Assembly (NCBI GenBank): GCA_964454025.1
Contig: CAYVRP010000002.1
Span: forward strand, 1-64,000
Origin: JAFGBI01 sp964454025
Lineage (GTDB): Bacteria; Myxococcota_A; Polyangia; Polyangiales; Polyangiaceae
DNA length: 64,000 nucleotides
Direction: 5' to 3'
Under the pieces are notes generated by a model that saw only the letters and a program-made list of their open reading frames with translations, was not told the origin of the DNA and made no database searches. Positions 53,942-61,783 of the stretch are shown here, piece by piece. The position numbers and the translations under genes are program-made. Position 1 is the first letter of the stretch. Every line of letters begins with the position of its first letter.

Positions 53942-55263
53942 TGGACTCCGTCACCGCTCGAGAACCGCAGCGGCTCTTGGAGGCCCCTGATCTGGCAGGC
54001 CGGGTCCTGCGCCACGCGCTCGCGAGACAGGAGGATCCGGGCCGCGAGGTGCTGGCGTGGAACCGCCTCGAGCGGCGCCTGCCGGCGACGTCGCCAGGCT
54101 GGGGCCGGCTCGCGGCACGGCTCGTCCTCGCCGTACTGCTGGCGGGCCTCGCCGCGCTGATGGCGGTCCCGCTCGGCGCGCGGCTCTTCCCCCAGCGGCC
54201 GGCGGCGGGAATGGCGCGGCACCTCACCCTGCCGGCCCCCTCCGCGCTCGTCTCCCGGCCCGTGCCGCCAGGGCGGAGCGCGCTCGCGGACGGATCGCGC
54301 GTCGAGCTGTCGCCGGGAGGACGCGCCGCGGTCGAGGCGCCGAGCCCGGGCCAGATGCGGGTCCGGCTCGAAGCGGGGCAGGTCGCGCTGGCGGTGACGC
54401 CCAAGCGCGGCGCCGAACGGCTCGAGGTCATGGCCGGCGGCTTCGTCTTCCGGGTCGTGGGCACCGAGTTCACCGTCAGCCTGGCCGCGAACGGACCGCG
54501 CCTGGACGTGCGCGAGGGCACGGTCGCCGTCCTGGAGGGCGAGCGGCAGGTGGCGCTGATCGGGGCGGGCGAGAGCTGGCAGCGCCCACCCGAGCCCGCT
54601 CCGGAAGCGAGCGCGGCCGCGGCGCCGAGCGACACGGCGGCGGTGGGCGCCGACACCGACTGCCTGGCGGCGGCGCGGCGGGGCGCGCACCAGGCGGCCC
54701 TCACTTGCTTCGAGGCGCAGGCGCGGGGCAGCGGGCTCCCGGCGGAAATCGCCGAGATCGAGGGCGCTCGCCTGCGCCGCGACGTGCTCGGCGCCCCGCG
54801 CGGCGCCCTCGCCGCGCTGCAGGGCTATCGGCGGCGGCACCCCGGCGGGGCATTCGCGCCCGAGGCGGCCGTCCCCATCGTCGAGATCCTGGCGGAGCTC
54901 GGCGACACGCCGGCGGCGCTCGCGGAGTCCGAGGCGCTGCTCGCGTCGAGCGCCGCACGCGAGCGAGCCCCGGAGCTCCGCCTGCTGCGCGGTCGCCTGC
55001 TGCGCCAGGCGGGGGATCTCGAGCGCGCGGCGGAGGAGCTCGCGATGGTCGCGGCGGGCGGCGGACCGCTCGCCGCGCCGGCGAACCTCGCGCGGGGCGC
55101 CTGCCTCGAGGACGCGGGACGAGTCGAGGAGGCGCGCGCCCTCTATCGCGAGCTCGCGGCGAGCAGCGAGGGCGCCGCGGCGCGGAGCGCCGCCGAGCGG
55201 CTACGCGCGCTGGAGGGAACGTCGCAGGGCGACGAGGAAAGGACGGTGTCAGATGAACGATAG
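53941..55263 (+). CDS. FecR domain protein with C-terminal TPR-like region
   Basis: 440 residues. A cytoplasmic segment of about 50 residues precedes one membrane helix (about 54-76). The FecR domain (about 90-210) reads MRVRLEAGQVALAV, FVFRVVGTEFTVSL and LDVREGTVAVLEG. After a Pro/Ala linker come helical repeats, with AALQGYRRRHPGGAFAPEA and LERAAEELAMVA suggesting TPR/YbgF-like scaffolding. It presumably senses a periplasmic state and holds or activates the coupled sigma factor. Confidence 0.86.
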   Translation: MDSVTAREPQRLLEAPDLAGRVLRHALARQEDPGREVLAWNRLERRLPATSPGWGRLAARLVLAVLLAGLAALMAVPLGARLFPQRPAAGMARHLTLPAPSALVSRPVPPGRSALADGSRVELSPGGRAAVEAPSPGQMRVRLEAGQVALAVTPKRGAERLEVMAGGFVFRVVGTEFTVSLAANGPRLDVREGTVAVLEGERQVALIGAGESWQRPPEPAPEASAAAAPSDTAAVGADTDCLAAARRGAHQAALTCFEAQARGSGLPAEIAEIEGARLRRDVLGAPRGALAALQGYRRRHPGGAFAPEAAVPIVEILAELGDTPAALAESEALLASSAARERAPELRLLRGRLLRQAGDLERAAEELAMVAAGGGPLAAPANLARGACLEDAGRVEEARALYRELAASSEGAAARSAAERLRALEGTSQGDEERTVSDER

Positions 55264-56158
55264 ACGAACCCTCGTCACGCTGCTCGCTCTCCTCGGCGGC
55301 TGCGGCGGCGAGCTGTCGCTCGGCGCCACGGCGGGCGATGACGCGGCGAGCGGCGGCCGCGCCGCTGACGCCCTGTTCACGGGCGGCGACGGCGCCAGCA
55401 CGCCGCGTCGCGACGACAGCCCTGGCGGAACCGCCGGCAACGATGGCGAGCGCGCGACCGGCGGCGCGCCGCTGGGCGGCGCCCCGGCGCCGGACACGAG
55501 CGCCGCCGGCGATCACGCGGGGGAGTGGTCCAGCGCCGCCGGGCGCGCCGGCAGCGAGGAGGAGCCGACTGCGGGCCGGGCCAGCGCGGGTGGAGCGCCG
55601 CCCAACGCCGCCGGCACGTCGGGGACCGCAGCAGAGGGCGGTGTTACCGGCGGCGGCGGCACGGCGGGCAACGCGGGCAACGGCGGCGGCGCGGCGGCGC
55701 CTGGCTACGCGGGGTGCTGCGACGTCGTGGGCGCGGCCGGCAACGCGGGTAACGGCGGCGGCGTGGGCGCGGCCGGCAACGCGGGCCACGGCGGCGTCGC
55801 GGGCGCGGCCGGCGTCGTGGGCGCGGCCGGCGGCGCGGGCAACGGCGGCGGCGGCGGCGCGGCCGGCAGCGCGGGCAATGGCGGCGGCGCGGGCGCGCCG
55901 GGTCGGGCGCCCTACTGCGGAGTCGTCGACGACCCTCCCCTGAACGTCACCTGCGGCGACGTCAACCGTGACGGGGCCATCACCCCCGTGGACTCGATGC
56001 TCATCGGCCAGTACCTGAATGACCCTCGCGTCGTGCTCTGGGTCGAAGCGGCAGACGTGGACTGCGACGGGACGATCACTGAGGACGACGCCAAGATGGT
56101 GACGGCGTACTACGCGGGGAACATCACCGAGTTCCCCTGCCCACCCCGCGGGCCGTAG
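55253..56158 (+). CDS. Lipoprotein with Gly-rich linker and dockerin-like domain
   Basis: 301 residues starting inside the end of the fecR-like gene (11-base overlap). The signal peptide ends at lipobox LLGGC. Then follow about 210 residues of Gly/Ala/Asn-rich sequence with AAGNAGNGGG-type repeats. The last 68 residues hold a dockerin-like pair of calcium loops: DVNRDGAITPVDSMLIGQYL and ADVDCDGTITEDDAKMVTAY. Dockerins bind cohesin modules in cellulosomes and other surface assemblies; no cohesin is seen in this window. The overlap with the FecR gene strongly suggests co-expression with the sigma factor. Two Cys pairs flank the module. Confidence 0.84.
   Translation: MNDRRTLVTLLALLGGCGGELSLGATAGDDAASGGRAADALFTGGDGASTPRRDDSPGGTAGNDGERATGGAPLGGAPAPDTSAAGDHAGEWSSAAGRAGSEEEPTAGRASAGGAPPNAAGTSGTAAEGGVTGGGGTAGNAGNGGGAAAPGYAGCCDVVGAAGNAGNGGGVGAAGNAGHGGVAGAAGVVGAAGGAGNGGGGGAAGSAGNGGGAGAPGRAPYCGVVDDPPLNVTCGDVNRDGAITPVDSMLIGQYLNDPRVVLWVEAADVDCDGTITEDDAKMVTAYYAGNITEFPCPPRGP
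55660..55905 (+). repeat. Gly/Ala/Asn-coding tandem repeat in the dockerin lipoprotein gene
   Basis: A degenerate unit of 30-36 bases around GGCGCGGCCGGCAACGCGGG recurs about seven times and encodes the GAAGNAGNGGG linker. Such DNA is prone to change in length by slippage or recombination. Confidence 0.6.
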
Positions 56159-56171
56159 GCGGCGCGGCGCC

Positions 56172-57635
56172 TCACCCGGGACCGGGGAGCGAGAGCTCGC
56201 GGCAGGCCGCGTGAAGATCGGCGTCCGTGCCGTGGTCGCTCGGGGCGAGGCGCTCCCAGCCGCCGTAGAAGAAGCGCCGCATCATGTGGTCGTGGCGCAC
56301 CGTGAAGAGCGCCGTATAGAAGCGGTTCGGGGGCAGGTCGAGCAGCCGCCGCAGGTGGCGCCGCACCAGCGGCTGCTCGGCGGCGAGCCCGAAGAGCCGC
56401 TGGAGGTTGGTGAGCCGCCGCCGGTCCGCGGCGGAGAAGGTGCGAAAGGGCGTCTCGGCGAAGTAGGAGAAGCCGAGGCGGTCGAAGCAGCCGTCGAAAT
56501 GCCCGTGGCGGATGGCCCACTCGGCCAGGGCCGTCCCGGGGTACGGCTGCAGGATGGTCGCCCCCGCGTGGTCGACGCCGCCCGCGACGTTGAGGGCGAG
56601 CGTCCGCAGGGCGTCGTCCAGGCTCTCGCCGGGCACGCCGAGCATGTTGAAGCTCATCACCCGGATCCCGCGCGCCTTGAGCCGGCGACAGCCGGCGAGG
56701 ATCTCCGCGTCGGAGGCCACCCGCCCCAGCACCTCGCGCCGCAGCCGCTCGGTGCCGCACTCGATCCCGACGCCCACGCTGACGCAGCCCGCGTCCACCA
56801 GCGTGCGCACCACGCGCTCGGTGGCCCGCTCCGCCCGAAGCTTGCAGAAGAACGGCAACCCCACCCGGCGCCGGTAGACGGCGCCGAACGCCTCCAGCCA
56901 GCGCTTGTCCGCGACCAGGTTCGCGTCGAGCAGCCACACGATCCTGAGCGGCCAGCGCCGGTGGACCGCGAGGATCTCGTCGGCGACCGCCTCCGGATCG
57001 CGCACCCGCACCAGCCGGCCGTCGCCGCGGTGCCACTCGTTGAGCCGGTGGTTGAAGCAGTAGGTGCAGCGGTAGGGGCAACCGCGCGTGGCGAGGAACA
57101 CGCGCGAGGGGAGCTTCTTATACTGCGGGTCGTCGTAGAAAAGGTCGTAGGCGGCGGGCGCGAGCGCGGCGCGGTCGCGCACGGGCGGCCGCCGCGGGCC
57201 GCGCTCGACCGGGCCGCGCCCGTGGTCGCGCCGGATCCAGAAGCCGCGCGGCACCTCCGGGAAGCCCTGCCGCCAGAGCTCGAGCGCCTCCGGGAACGAC
57301 TCCTCGCCCTCGCCGAGGCAGACGCCGTCGAGCGGCGCCTGCTCGAGGACGCGCGGGAAGAAGGTCGCGTGCGGCCCGCCGAGGAAGAGCCCTTGCTCGG
57401 GCCCCGCGGCGCGCAGGGCTCGCGCCCACTCGAGGTACACGCGGTGCAGCCCCGTCGTCGCCGAGAGCCCGACCACGTCCGCGGCGCGCACCTCGGGATC
57501 GGCCGCCACCGCCTCGCCGCTCCGGCCGTACACCATCGACACGTGATGCCCGTGGCGGCGCAGCGCTCCGGCCAGGGTCATCAGGCCGTAGGCCAGCGGC
57601 TCGGCGGCGCGCAGCGAGGCGAAGACGACGCGCAC
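56172..57635 (-). CDS. B12-binding domain radical SAM protein
   Basis: 487 residues from a GTG. The N-terminal cobalamin-binding domain is seen in MRVVFASLRAAEPLAYGLMT and GLFLGGPHATFFPR, with DGVCLGEGEESFPE before the barrel. The radical SAM motif is CPYRCTYC in FLATRGCPYRCTYCFNHRL. The barrel continues with VWLLDANLVADKRWLEAF, CVSVGVGIECGTERLRREVL and SFNMLGVPGESLDDAL. It resembles the hopanoid/lipid and natural-product class B methyltransferase group but not closely enough to name. A small Gly-rich lipoprotein gene ends three bases before this start. Confidence 0.86.
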   Translation of the reverse strand: MRVVFASLRAAEPLAYGLMTLAGALRRHGHHVSMVYGRSGEAVAADPEVRAADVVGLSATTGLHRVYLEWARALRAAGPEQGLFLGGPHATFFPRVLEQAPLDGVCLGEGEESFPEALELWRQGFPEVPRGFWIRRDHGRGPVERGPRRPPVRDRAALAPAAYDLFYDDPQYKKLPSRVFLATRGCPYRCTYCFNHRLNEWHRGDGRLVRVRDPEAVADEILAVHRRWPLRIVWLLDANLVADKRWLEAFGAVYRRRVGLPFFCKLRAERATERVVRTLVDAGCVSVGVGIECGTERLRREVLGRVASDAEILAGCRRLKARGIRVMSFNMLGVPGESLDDALRTLALNVAGGVDHAGATILQPYPGTALAEWAIRHGHFDGCFDRLGFSYFAETPFRTFSAADRRRLTNLQRLFGLAAEQPLVRRHLRRLLDLPPNRFYTALFTVRHDHMMRRFFYGGWERLAPSDHGTDADLHAACRELSLPGPG

Positions 57636-57638
57636 GCG

Positions 57639-57971
57639 CTACTCGTAGATCACGTCCCAGAGGTCGGCGTCCTGGATCCCCGCGTCGGGGGGCTGGGTCA
57701 CGACGCCGCCGCTCGGGGGTCCCGCGTCGAGCGGCGAGGTGCCGCCCGTGGCACCACCGCTCCCGTTCGCGGTCCCCCCGGTCGCGACACCGCCGGTCAC
57801 CGGCGCGGTGCCGCCCGCCCCGGCGCTCGTACCGCCGGTGCCGCCGTCCGCGCCGCCGGCACCCGGGGACCTCCGGCTCGACGTCGCGCCGCCGCAGGCC
57901 TGCACGACGACGCTCGCGCCCGCGAGCCCCACGAACCAGCCGAGCTTGAGGATCCGCCCGAGCGCGCCCAT
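57639..57971 (-). CDS. Small Gly-rich lipoprotein (110 aa)
   Basis: ATG at 57971 chosen because GGAGG sits eight bases upstream; a GTG five codons earlier is the alternative. Signal peptide with the lipobox VVQAC, then about 65 residues of GG-rich linker (GGTGGTSAGAGGTAPVTGG) and an acidic end DAGIQDADLWDVIYE. The stop lies three bases before the radical SAM start, so the genes form an operon. It might be a surface protein unrelated to the enzyme, or its partner; the sequence cannot tell. Confidence 0.68.
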   Translation of the reverse strand: MGALGRILKLGWFVGLAGASVVVQACGGATSSRRSPGAGGADGGTGGTSAGAGGTAPVTGGVATGGTANGSGGATGGTSPLDAGPPSGGVVTQPPDAGIQDADLWDVIYE

Positions 57972-58099
57972 CGCCGTCGCCTCCACGGCGAGGCTAGCTC
58001 GGCACGCGGCTCGAGGCGAGAAGGTCCGACGCTCCCCCTTGGCGCCCGCGCAAGTCCCGGGCTTCCGTACCCGCTCCCCGCGACTAGGATCCGCCCACC

Positions 58100-59077
58100 A
58101 TGACGCGCGCCATTCGATTCCAGCGCCACGGCGGCCCCGAGGTGCTCGCGCTCGCCGAGGTCACCGTGGGCGAGCCGGGTCCCGGCGAGGTCCGCCTCCG
58201 CCACACCGCGATCGGGCTCAACTACATCGACGTGTACCACCGCACGGGCCTCTACCCGGTGCCCGCGCTCCCGAGCGGCCTCGGCGGGGAGGCGGCCGGG
58301 GTCGTGGAGGCGGTCGGCGCCGGCGTCACCGGCGTCGCGGTAGGGCAGCGCGTCGGCTACGCCACCGTCCCGCACGGCGCCTACGCCGAGGCACGGCTCG
58401 TCCCCGCCGAGCGGCTGATCCCCCTGCCCGACGGGATCGACGACGCGACGGCCGCCGCCATCCTGCTCAAGGGCATGACGGCCGAGTACCTCATCCGGCG
58501 GGCGTATCCCGTGCGTGCGGGCGACACCGTGCTCTTCCACGCGGCGGCCGGGGGCGTGGGCCTGCTGGCGTGCCAGTGGCTCGCTCACCTCGGGGCGACC
58601 GTGATCGGGACGGTGGGGTCGGAGGCCAAGGCCGCGATCGCGCGCGCCCACGGCTGCCACCACGTCCTCGTCCTCGGCGCGGGGGGCCTGGCGGCGCGGG
58701 TCCGTGAGCTCACGGGCGGCCGCGGGGTGCCGGTCGTGTTCGACTCCGTCGGTCGGGACACCTTCCTCGAGTCGCTCGACTGCCTCCGCCCCCGGGGCAC
58801 GCTGGTGAGCTTCGGCAACGCGTCGGGCAAGGTCGAGCCCTTCGACATCGGCCTGCTCGGGGCCAAGGGGAGCCTGTACCTGACGCGCCCGAGCCTGTTC
58901 ACCTACGTCGCCGCGCGCGAGGAGCTCCTCGCCAGCGCCGCGGCGCTCTTCGACGTGATCCGGGCCGGCACCGTGCGCGTCACCATCGGCCAGCGCTTCC
59001 CCCTCGCCGCCGCGGCCGATGCCCACCGCGCCCTCGAGTCCCGCGCGACCCACGGATCGACGGTCCTCGTGCCGTGA
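58100..59077 (+). CDS. NADPH:quinone oxidoreductase (medium-chain dehydrogenase, zeta-crystallin type)
   Basis: 325 residues, the usual length. Family features: IRFQRHGGPEVLALAEV opening, LNYIDVYHRTGLYPVP, the NADPH-binding HAAAGGVGLLACQWLAHLGA, and VFDSVGRDTFLESLDCLRP. Zinc ligands are absent, as expected for this subfamily. It catalyses NADPH-dependent reduction of quinones or other electrophiles in the cytoplasm. Its last 175 bases overlap the 3' end of the opposite-strand protease gene. Confidence 0.9.
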   Translation: MTRAIRFQRHGGPEVLALAEVTVGEPGPGEVRLRHTAIGLNYIDVYHRTGLYPVPALPSGLGGEAAGVVEAVGAGVTGVAVGQRVGYATVPHGAYAEARLVPAERLIPLPDGIDDATAAAILLKGMTAEYLIRRAYPVRAGDTVLFHAAAGGVGLLACQWLAHLGATVIGTVGSEAKAAIARAHGCHHVLVLGAGGLAARVRELTGGRGVPVVFDSVGRDTFLESLDCLRPRGTLVSFGNASGKVEPFDIGLLGAKGSLYLTRPSLFTYVAAREELLASAAALFDVIRAGTVRVTIGQRFPLAAAADAHRALESRATHGSTVLVP

Positions 59078-60303
59078 TCCGGGCGCGGGCGTCGGCGCAA
59101 CCCTACCCAGGGCAGGGCGACCAGCACGTGCAGCGAGTGCGGACCGCGAGGCCTCCCCGCCGGGAGCGGGCCGAGGGCGCAGCCGTTCGTCGCGACCGAC
59201 GCGGTCGAGGTGTCGCTGGAGTCCGCCGCCGGGTAGACGGTCGCCGTCACCGAACAGGTCGAGCCGCCCGGGAACAGCTCGAACGTCTCTCGCCGCTCGC
59301 GTTGCTCGACCGCGGTCAGCAACCGCCGCACCACGGCGATCGGCGCGGCCTCTTCGTACCCAGCAGCGTCCGGCTCTGGTTCTCGGTGGACGCGCTGGCA
59401 GTCTCCGTCGGTGTCGTAGTCGCGCCGCCCGCGTGCGAACACGCCGACCAGCGCCCCGGTGCGATCGAACACACCCGATCCGCTGCTCACGGCGAAGGTG
59501 TCGCTGCTCAGGGTGAACGAGTCGCCGCGGCTCGGTCGTGGATCGACGACCCGAGCCCCGCTGTCCACCTTCACCGGCAGGCCCGCGGGGTAACCGATCA
59601 CGGTCACGGGCTCGTCCGCCTCGACCGGGAAGTCTCGCAGCACGGGCGGCTCCTCCACGGGCGGCGTTCGCTCGAGCCCTACCAGCGCGAGATCCACGTG
59701 GCAGGCCGACTCCGCGGCTGACCGTGCCAGCGCGAGCACCTCAGAGCAGCCGTAGACCTCCTCCTCGACCACGATGACGCGAGCGGCGGGCTCCAGGACG
59801 GCGTAGCCTCGGACGTACACGTTGTTGTTGCAATCGGGCTGGCCCTCGGCATCGACTCCCAGGCAATGTCCGGCGGTGGCCACGACGCCGGGCGCGACCA
59901 GGACCCCGCTGCAACTGGCCGCGGCGGTCTGGTCCGCGAAGCGCTCGCCCGCACACAGGGACTGCAGGACACCCAGCGTCGGAGCCTCGACGGCGTACCT
60001 CCCCTCCCCGACCGACCGCAGGGCTTCCGGCGCCATCAGGGCGATCGCGAGCTCGCGGCCAAGGGTCACGAACGGCTCTTGCGCCTGGAACAGGTCCACC
60101 CGATCGTCCTCACCGTACACGATCGGCGCCATGACGGTCCCCACCCGCGGCGAGCCGCTCTCGAAGGCGCAGGCGACCGTGATCGGCGCGACCGCGAGGA
60201 GCGCCCGGGCCGGCCGGGCTGGACCGGCCCGCGCCGACCGGGATCGGGCGCCCCGGGAGCCAGGGGTGACCGGCTCCCCGGGCGCTACAGGTAGCGCACG
60301 CAA
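58903..60303 (-). CDS. Trypsin-like serine protease with a MYXO-CTERM-like tail and an overlapping 3' end
   Basis: 466 codons. The catalytic triad is visible: His146 in VATAGHC, Asp204 in HVDLALVGLE and Ser276 in SSGSGVFD. A hydrophobic segment ending in VAC (Cys45) is a possible lipobox. Near the C-terminus Cys375, a hydrophobic stretch (390-402) and RRRPR (403-407) resemble a MYXO-CTERM surface-sorting tail. The frame then runs on for 59 residues of Ala/Arg-rich sequence, antisense to the quinone oxidoreductase gene, as if a stop had been lost; no other frame gives a stop there. No ATG or GTG precedes the signal, so TTG 60303, which overlaps the preceding gene by 19 bases, is the best start. 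Confidence 0.72.
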   Translation of the reverse strand: MRALPVAPGEPVTPGSRGARSRSARAGPARPARALLAVAPITVACAFESGSPRVGTVMAPIVYGEDDRVDLFQAQEPFVTLGRELAIALMAPEALRSVGEGRYAVEAPTLGVLQSLCAGERFADQTAAASCSGVLVAPGVVATAGHCLGVDAEGQPDCNNNVYVRGYAVLEPAARVIVVEEEVYGCSEVLALARSAAESACHVDLALVGLERTPPVEEPPVLRDFPVEADEPVTVIGYPAGLPVKVDSGARVVDPRPSRGDSFTLSSDTFAVSSGSGVFDRTGALVGVFARGRRDYDTDGDCQRVHREPEPDAAGYEEAAPIAVVRRLLTAVEQRERRETFELFPGGSTCSVTATVYPAADSSDTSTASVATNGCALGPLPAGRPRGPHSLHVLVALPWVGLRRRPRPDHGTRTVDPWVARDSRARWASAAAARGKRWPMVTRTVPARITSKSAAALARSSSRAAT

Positions 60304-61715
60304 TGGTTGGTCCCCACCAGGAGCGTGTCACCCAGCAAGACCCGCAGGTTCGTCGAGTCGTCACAGCGCACGGTGTCGATGGCAGTGATCTCTCCAGCGG
60401 GCATCTGGTCGTGCGAGCAGTAGCGCGGCTCGCCGGTTCGCAGATCCGAATGCCGGAGCACCTCACCGGTCTGCGTGATGCCCGTGGCACCCCCGAAAAG
60501 CACGTCGTCCAGGACCAGCGCCTCCAGCTCGCGCGGGACCTCGCAGGCGTACATCTCGCGCTGTTCGCCGAGCGCGGCCTGGATCCGCCCCTCCCCCACG
60601 ATCACGCCGCCCGTATAGAGCTGAGTGGTGCTGGCCCACGTGAGGGAGGCTGTCCCGAGCGGCGGCTGCGCTTCCCAGGGCAAGAGGACGTAAGCGTCGT
60701 CCAAGGCCCGCTGGAACCACTGCCCCTCCTCGCCCACCGCGAGCGCCCAGCCCGGGGAGATGGACACGTGGTTCAGCCGTAGCCCCTCGGCGACGGGGAT
60801 CTCGGCCTGCCACCCGTCGCGGAAGCAGAATAGCCCGTTGCCGTAGGCGCACACCGCGGTTTCGGCCGACGAAACGTCGAGCACCAGGGCGCGCGCGTCG
60901 AGCTCACCGGGCAGCTCGGAGCCGGGCCAGGGAGAGAGCTCCGTCGTCTGCTCGTCCCCGCGGAGCAGGCTGCAGCCCGCACCCGCGTCGTCGCACACCA
61001 GCACGACCACCGTCCAGCGGTCGACCGCCTCGCCGTCGAGCGCCACCGCGACCGGCGTGCCGACCCCGCTCGGCACCGTCCAGACCGCCTGGGTCTGGCC
61101 CGTCACCTCCTGCTCGAGCCCGTTGAGCAGGCTCACCACCTCGTAGCTCGCGTCGCCCCGGTCGACCACGACGGCACGTCCCCCGAGCGCGACGAACCGA
61201 GCCGTAGGGCCGAAGTCCGCGGCGTCGAGCAGCACCTGCCACACCGCGAACGAGGTCGCCGGACAGCTCCCGATCTCCTCGGTGCAACTCCCCGCGGCGC
61301 CGGCCGCGCCGGCACTGCCGCCCGCGCCCATCGCCGAGCCGCCGACGGTAGGCGTCCCCGCCACCGAGCTCCCGCCGCCCGGGCCCGTCACCGAGCCGCC
61401 CACGGACGGTGTTCCCGCCACCGAGCTGCCGCCCCCCAGGCCCGTCACCGAGCCGCCCACTCCCATCACCGAGCCGCCCACTCCCATCACCGAGCCGCCC
61501 GCTCCCGTCACCGAGCCGCCCGTTGCCGTCACGGCCCCGCCCGCTGCCTCACCGGCGTCGCCGTCGGGCACACCCTGTCCCGCCGCGCCACCCGGGTCGG
61601 CGACCGCGCCGCCGGTGCCGTCCGGTTCCTCCGGCGACAGACCGATGGGCGCCTCCTCGACCTCGCAGGCGAGGGCGACGATGGCGAAGAGCGGGGCGAT
61701 GGTGCGGGCACGCAT
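60285..61715 (-). CDS. Lipoprotein with tandem Gly/Ser/Val linker and beta-propeller-like body (476 aa)
   Basis: Signal peptide with lipobox VALAC (Cys17). Residues of about 35-140 are low-complexity, including GGSVMGVGGSVMGVGGS and two near-identical longer units around GGGSSVAGTP. The body (about 145-476) has repeated beta blocks such as ARFVALGGRAVVVDRG, RWTVVVLVCDDAGAGC and LRVLLGDTLLVGTNHCVRYL, compatible with a propeller of the kind seen in myxobacterial surface lipoproteins. Six or more Cys suggest disulfides. The stop overlaps the protease start by 19 bases, so the two are co-translated. Confidence 0.75.
   Translation of the reverse strand: MRARTIAPLFAIVALACEVEEAPIGLSPEEPDGTGGAVADPGGAAGQGVPDGDAGEAAGGAVTATGGSVTGAGGSVMGVGGSVMGVGGSVTGLGGGSSVAGTPSVGGSVTGPGGGSSVAGTPTVGGSAMGAGGSAGAAGAAGSCTEEIGSCPATSFAVWQVLLDAADFGPTARFVALGGRAVVVDRGDASYEVVSLLNGLEQEVTGQTQAVWTVPSGVGTPVAVALDGEAVDRWTVVVLVCDDAGAGCSLLRGDEQTTELSPWPGSELPGELDARALVLDVSSAETAVCAYGNGLFCFRDGWQAEIPVAEGLRLNHVSISPGWALAVGEEGQWFQRALDDAYVLLPWEAQPPLGTASLTWASTTQLYTGGVIVGEGRIQAALGEQREMYACEVPRELEALVLDDVLFGGATGITQTGEVLRHSDLRTGEPRYCSHDQMPAGEITAIDTVRCDDSTNLRVLLGDTLLVGTNHCVRYL
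61330..61540 (-). repeat. Nested tandem repeats in the linker of the lipoprotein gene
   Basis: A 21-base unit (CACCGAGCCGCCCACTCCCA plus T on the plus strand) occurs twice perfectly and twice with changes from 61446. Before it a unit of about 57-60 bases is present twice. They encode GGSVMGV- and GGGSSVAGTPxV-type repeats and are probably length-variable between strains. Confidence 0.65.
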
Positions 61716-61783
61716 GGGTTCCTCCTCCAGCAGGGGACGAGCGCGAGGGCTCGGTGGATCATCCCCGCGCCCTCGGGTCGGGA

